Positions 63,353 to 64,000 of a stretch of 64,000 bases of DNA are shown here, piece by piece (position 1 is the first letter of the stretch; each line of letters opens with the position of its first letter). Both the position numbers and the translations under genes were made by a program. This DNA comes from VAZQ01 sp963763365 (GTDB lineage Bacteria > Pseudomonadota > Alphaproteobacteria > Rhizobiales > Xanthobacteraceae): positions 1 to 64,000 of the forward strand of contig CAVXOE010000021.1 of assembly GCA_963763365.1 (NCBI GenBank), in the 5' to 3' direction. A model generated the notes under the pieces. That model saw only the letters and a list, made by a program, of their open reading frames with translations, had not been told where the DNA came from and did not search any database.

Positions 63353-64000
63353 GGATGCTAGCGCGGCCAGGCCGCCGGCACGGCGCATCATGCTTCGCGC
63401 CGCCGGTGTCATCGTCCTGGCGATTGGGCTCGTGCTTCTGCCAGCGGCGGCGAGGGCCCTTGGCGATCCGGCGCTGATCACGCTCGCCACCCGCATGATC
63501 ATCTACGCGATTGCGGCCGCCAGCCTTAATCTCATTCTCGGCTACGGCGGTCTCGTCAGCTTCGGCCACGCCGCCTATTTCGGTGTTGGCGGTTACGTTG
63601 TCGGAATCCTCTATTTCCACTTCACGGCCGGCGACGCATTTCTCGGAATCATTCCCGGCACAAATCAATTTCTGGTGACGCTTTCAGGTGCCATGGTCGT
63701 CAGCGGACTGGTAGCGCTTGCGCTCGGCGCGCTGTCGCTGCGTACGACCGGTTTGCAATTCATTATGATCACGCTGGCATTCGCGCAGATGTTGTTTTTT
63801 CTTTTCGTGTCGCTCAAAGTTTACGGCGGCGACGACGGCCTGATCGTTCGCCGGCGCAATCTGCTCTTCAACCTGAACATGGGCGACGACACGACGTTCT
63901 ATTTTGTCTGCGTGACGATTGCAGGTTTGTATTTCGCGATCTTCTGGCGGCTTGTGGGATCGAGGTTTGGGCTTGTCCTCGGCGGCATCCGCCAGAATGA
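63339..64000 (+). CDS. livM: Liv-type ABC transporter permease (LivM), cut by the window edge
   Basis: GTG 63339 opens a frame that runs without a stop to the window end (220 codons seen). After a basic start come hydrophobic helices and LivM landmarks: ASLNLILGYGGLVSFGHAAY, FGVGGYVVGILYF, LSLRTTGLQFIMITLAFAQM and GSRFGLVLGGIRQN. The start overlaps the end of livH by 14 bases. ATPase genes livG/livF would be expected beyond the right edge. Confidence 0.92.
   Translation, partial: MAKAEDASAARPPARRIMLRAAGVIVLAIGLVLLPAAARALGDPALITLATRMIIYAIAAASLNLILGYGGLVSFGHAAYFGVGGYVVGILYFHFTAGDAFLGIIPGTNQFLVTLSGAMVVSGLVALALGALSLRTTGLQFIMITLAFAQMLFFLFVSLKVYGGDDGLIVRRRNLLFNLNMGDDTTFYFVCVTIAGLYFAIFWRLVGSRFGLVLGGIRQN

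Noticed and set aside
1..64000. tRNA, rRNA, CRISPR array, riboswitch, replication origin
   Set aside because: Looked for conserved tRNA arms, rRNA blocks, spaced direct repeats and known aptamer cores; nothing convincing was seen by eye.

Overview
The window looks like accessory DNA from a high-GC soil or rhizosphere alphaproteobacterium, most likely Hyphomicrobiales and Bradyrhizobium-like. This is inference from gene content: four orphan tripartite-tricarboxylate-type ('Bug') binding proteins, a double cold-shock-domain protein, a small CxxC zinc-ribbon protein, a CxxCH cytochrome c and many aromatic-catabolism genes. I see no rRNA, tRNA, CRISPR array or replication origin.

Layout. (1) 0-13 kb: small unknown genes and many interrupted genes (double cold-shock protein, CAP protein, Hcp tube protein, TPR-methyltransferase, two Bug receptors, a methyltransferase), plus intact thioesterase, RidA and creatininase-family genes. 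(2) 13.3-14.8 kb: an integrase-core transposase and a cytochrome c. (3) 15.2-23.2 kb: a LacI-type repressor gene divergent from an arylsulfotransferase-like gene, an ABC uptake system (NMT1/SsuA type) and three Fe(II)/2-oxoglutarate oxygenases, ending at an integrase remnant. A 16-bp perfect palindrome lies in the divergent promoter region. (4) 23.6-26.3 kb: a two-subunit molybdenum hydroxylase of isoquinoline oxidoreductase type. (5) 27.2-32.3 kb: proton P-type ATPase, PPK2 and MFS transporter, all frameshifted. (6) 33.2-43.9 kb: an intact ring-cleavage cluster (flavin monooxygenase, deacetylase-like amidohydrolase, isochorismatase-type hydrolase, LigA/LigB extradiol dioxygenase, RutA-like monooxygenase, 3-hydroxyisobutyrate-dehydrogenase-like reductase) with a complete ribose-type ABC transporter. 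(7) 44.5-53.6 kb: two 4,5-dihydroxyphthalate-decarboxylase-like proteins, two Bug receptors, a LysR regulator, a luciferase-like monooxygenase, fumarylacetoacetase (frameshifted) and an enol-lactonase-like hydrolase. (8) 53.9-64 kb: a 3-hydroxyanthranilate dioxygenase cluster with an HpaB-type hydroxylase, AhpD-like protein, isochorismatase-type hydrolase, AraC and LysR regulators, a DapA-like lyase with altered active-site motifs, and a branched-chain-type (Liv) ABC transporter running off the right edge.

Together the window holds at least four separately regulated peripheral catabolic modules, each with its own transporter or binding protein and its own regulator. The best candidates for undescribed systems are modules 3, 6 and 8. 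A second striking property is the uneven spread of single-base frameshifts: dense at 1-12 kb and 27-32 kb, nearly absent at 32.6-64 kb. That pattern fits either local decay of dispensable genes or locally poor consensus sequence.
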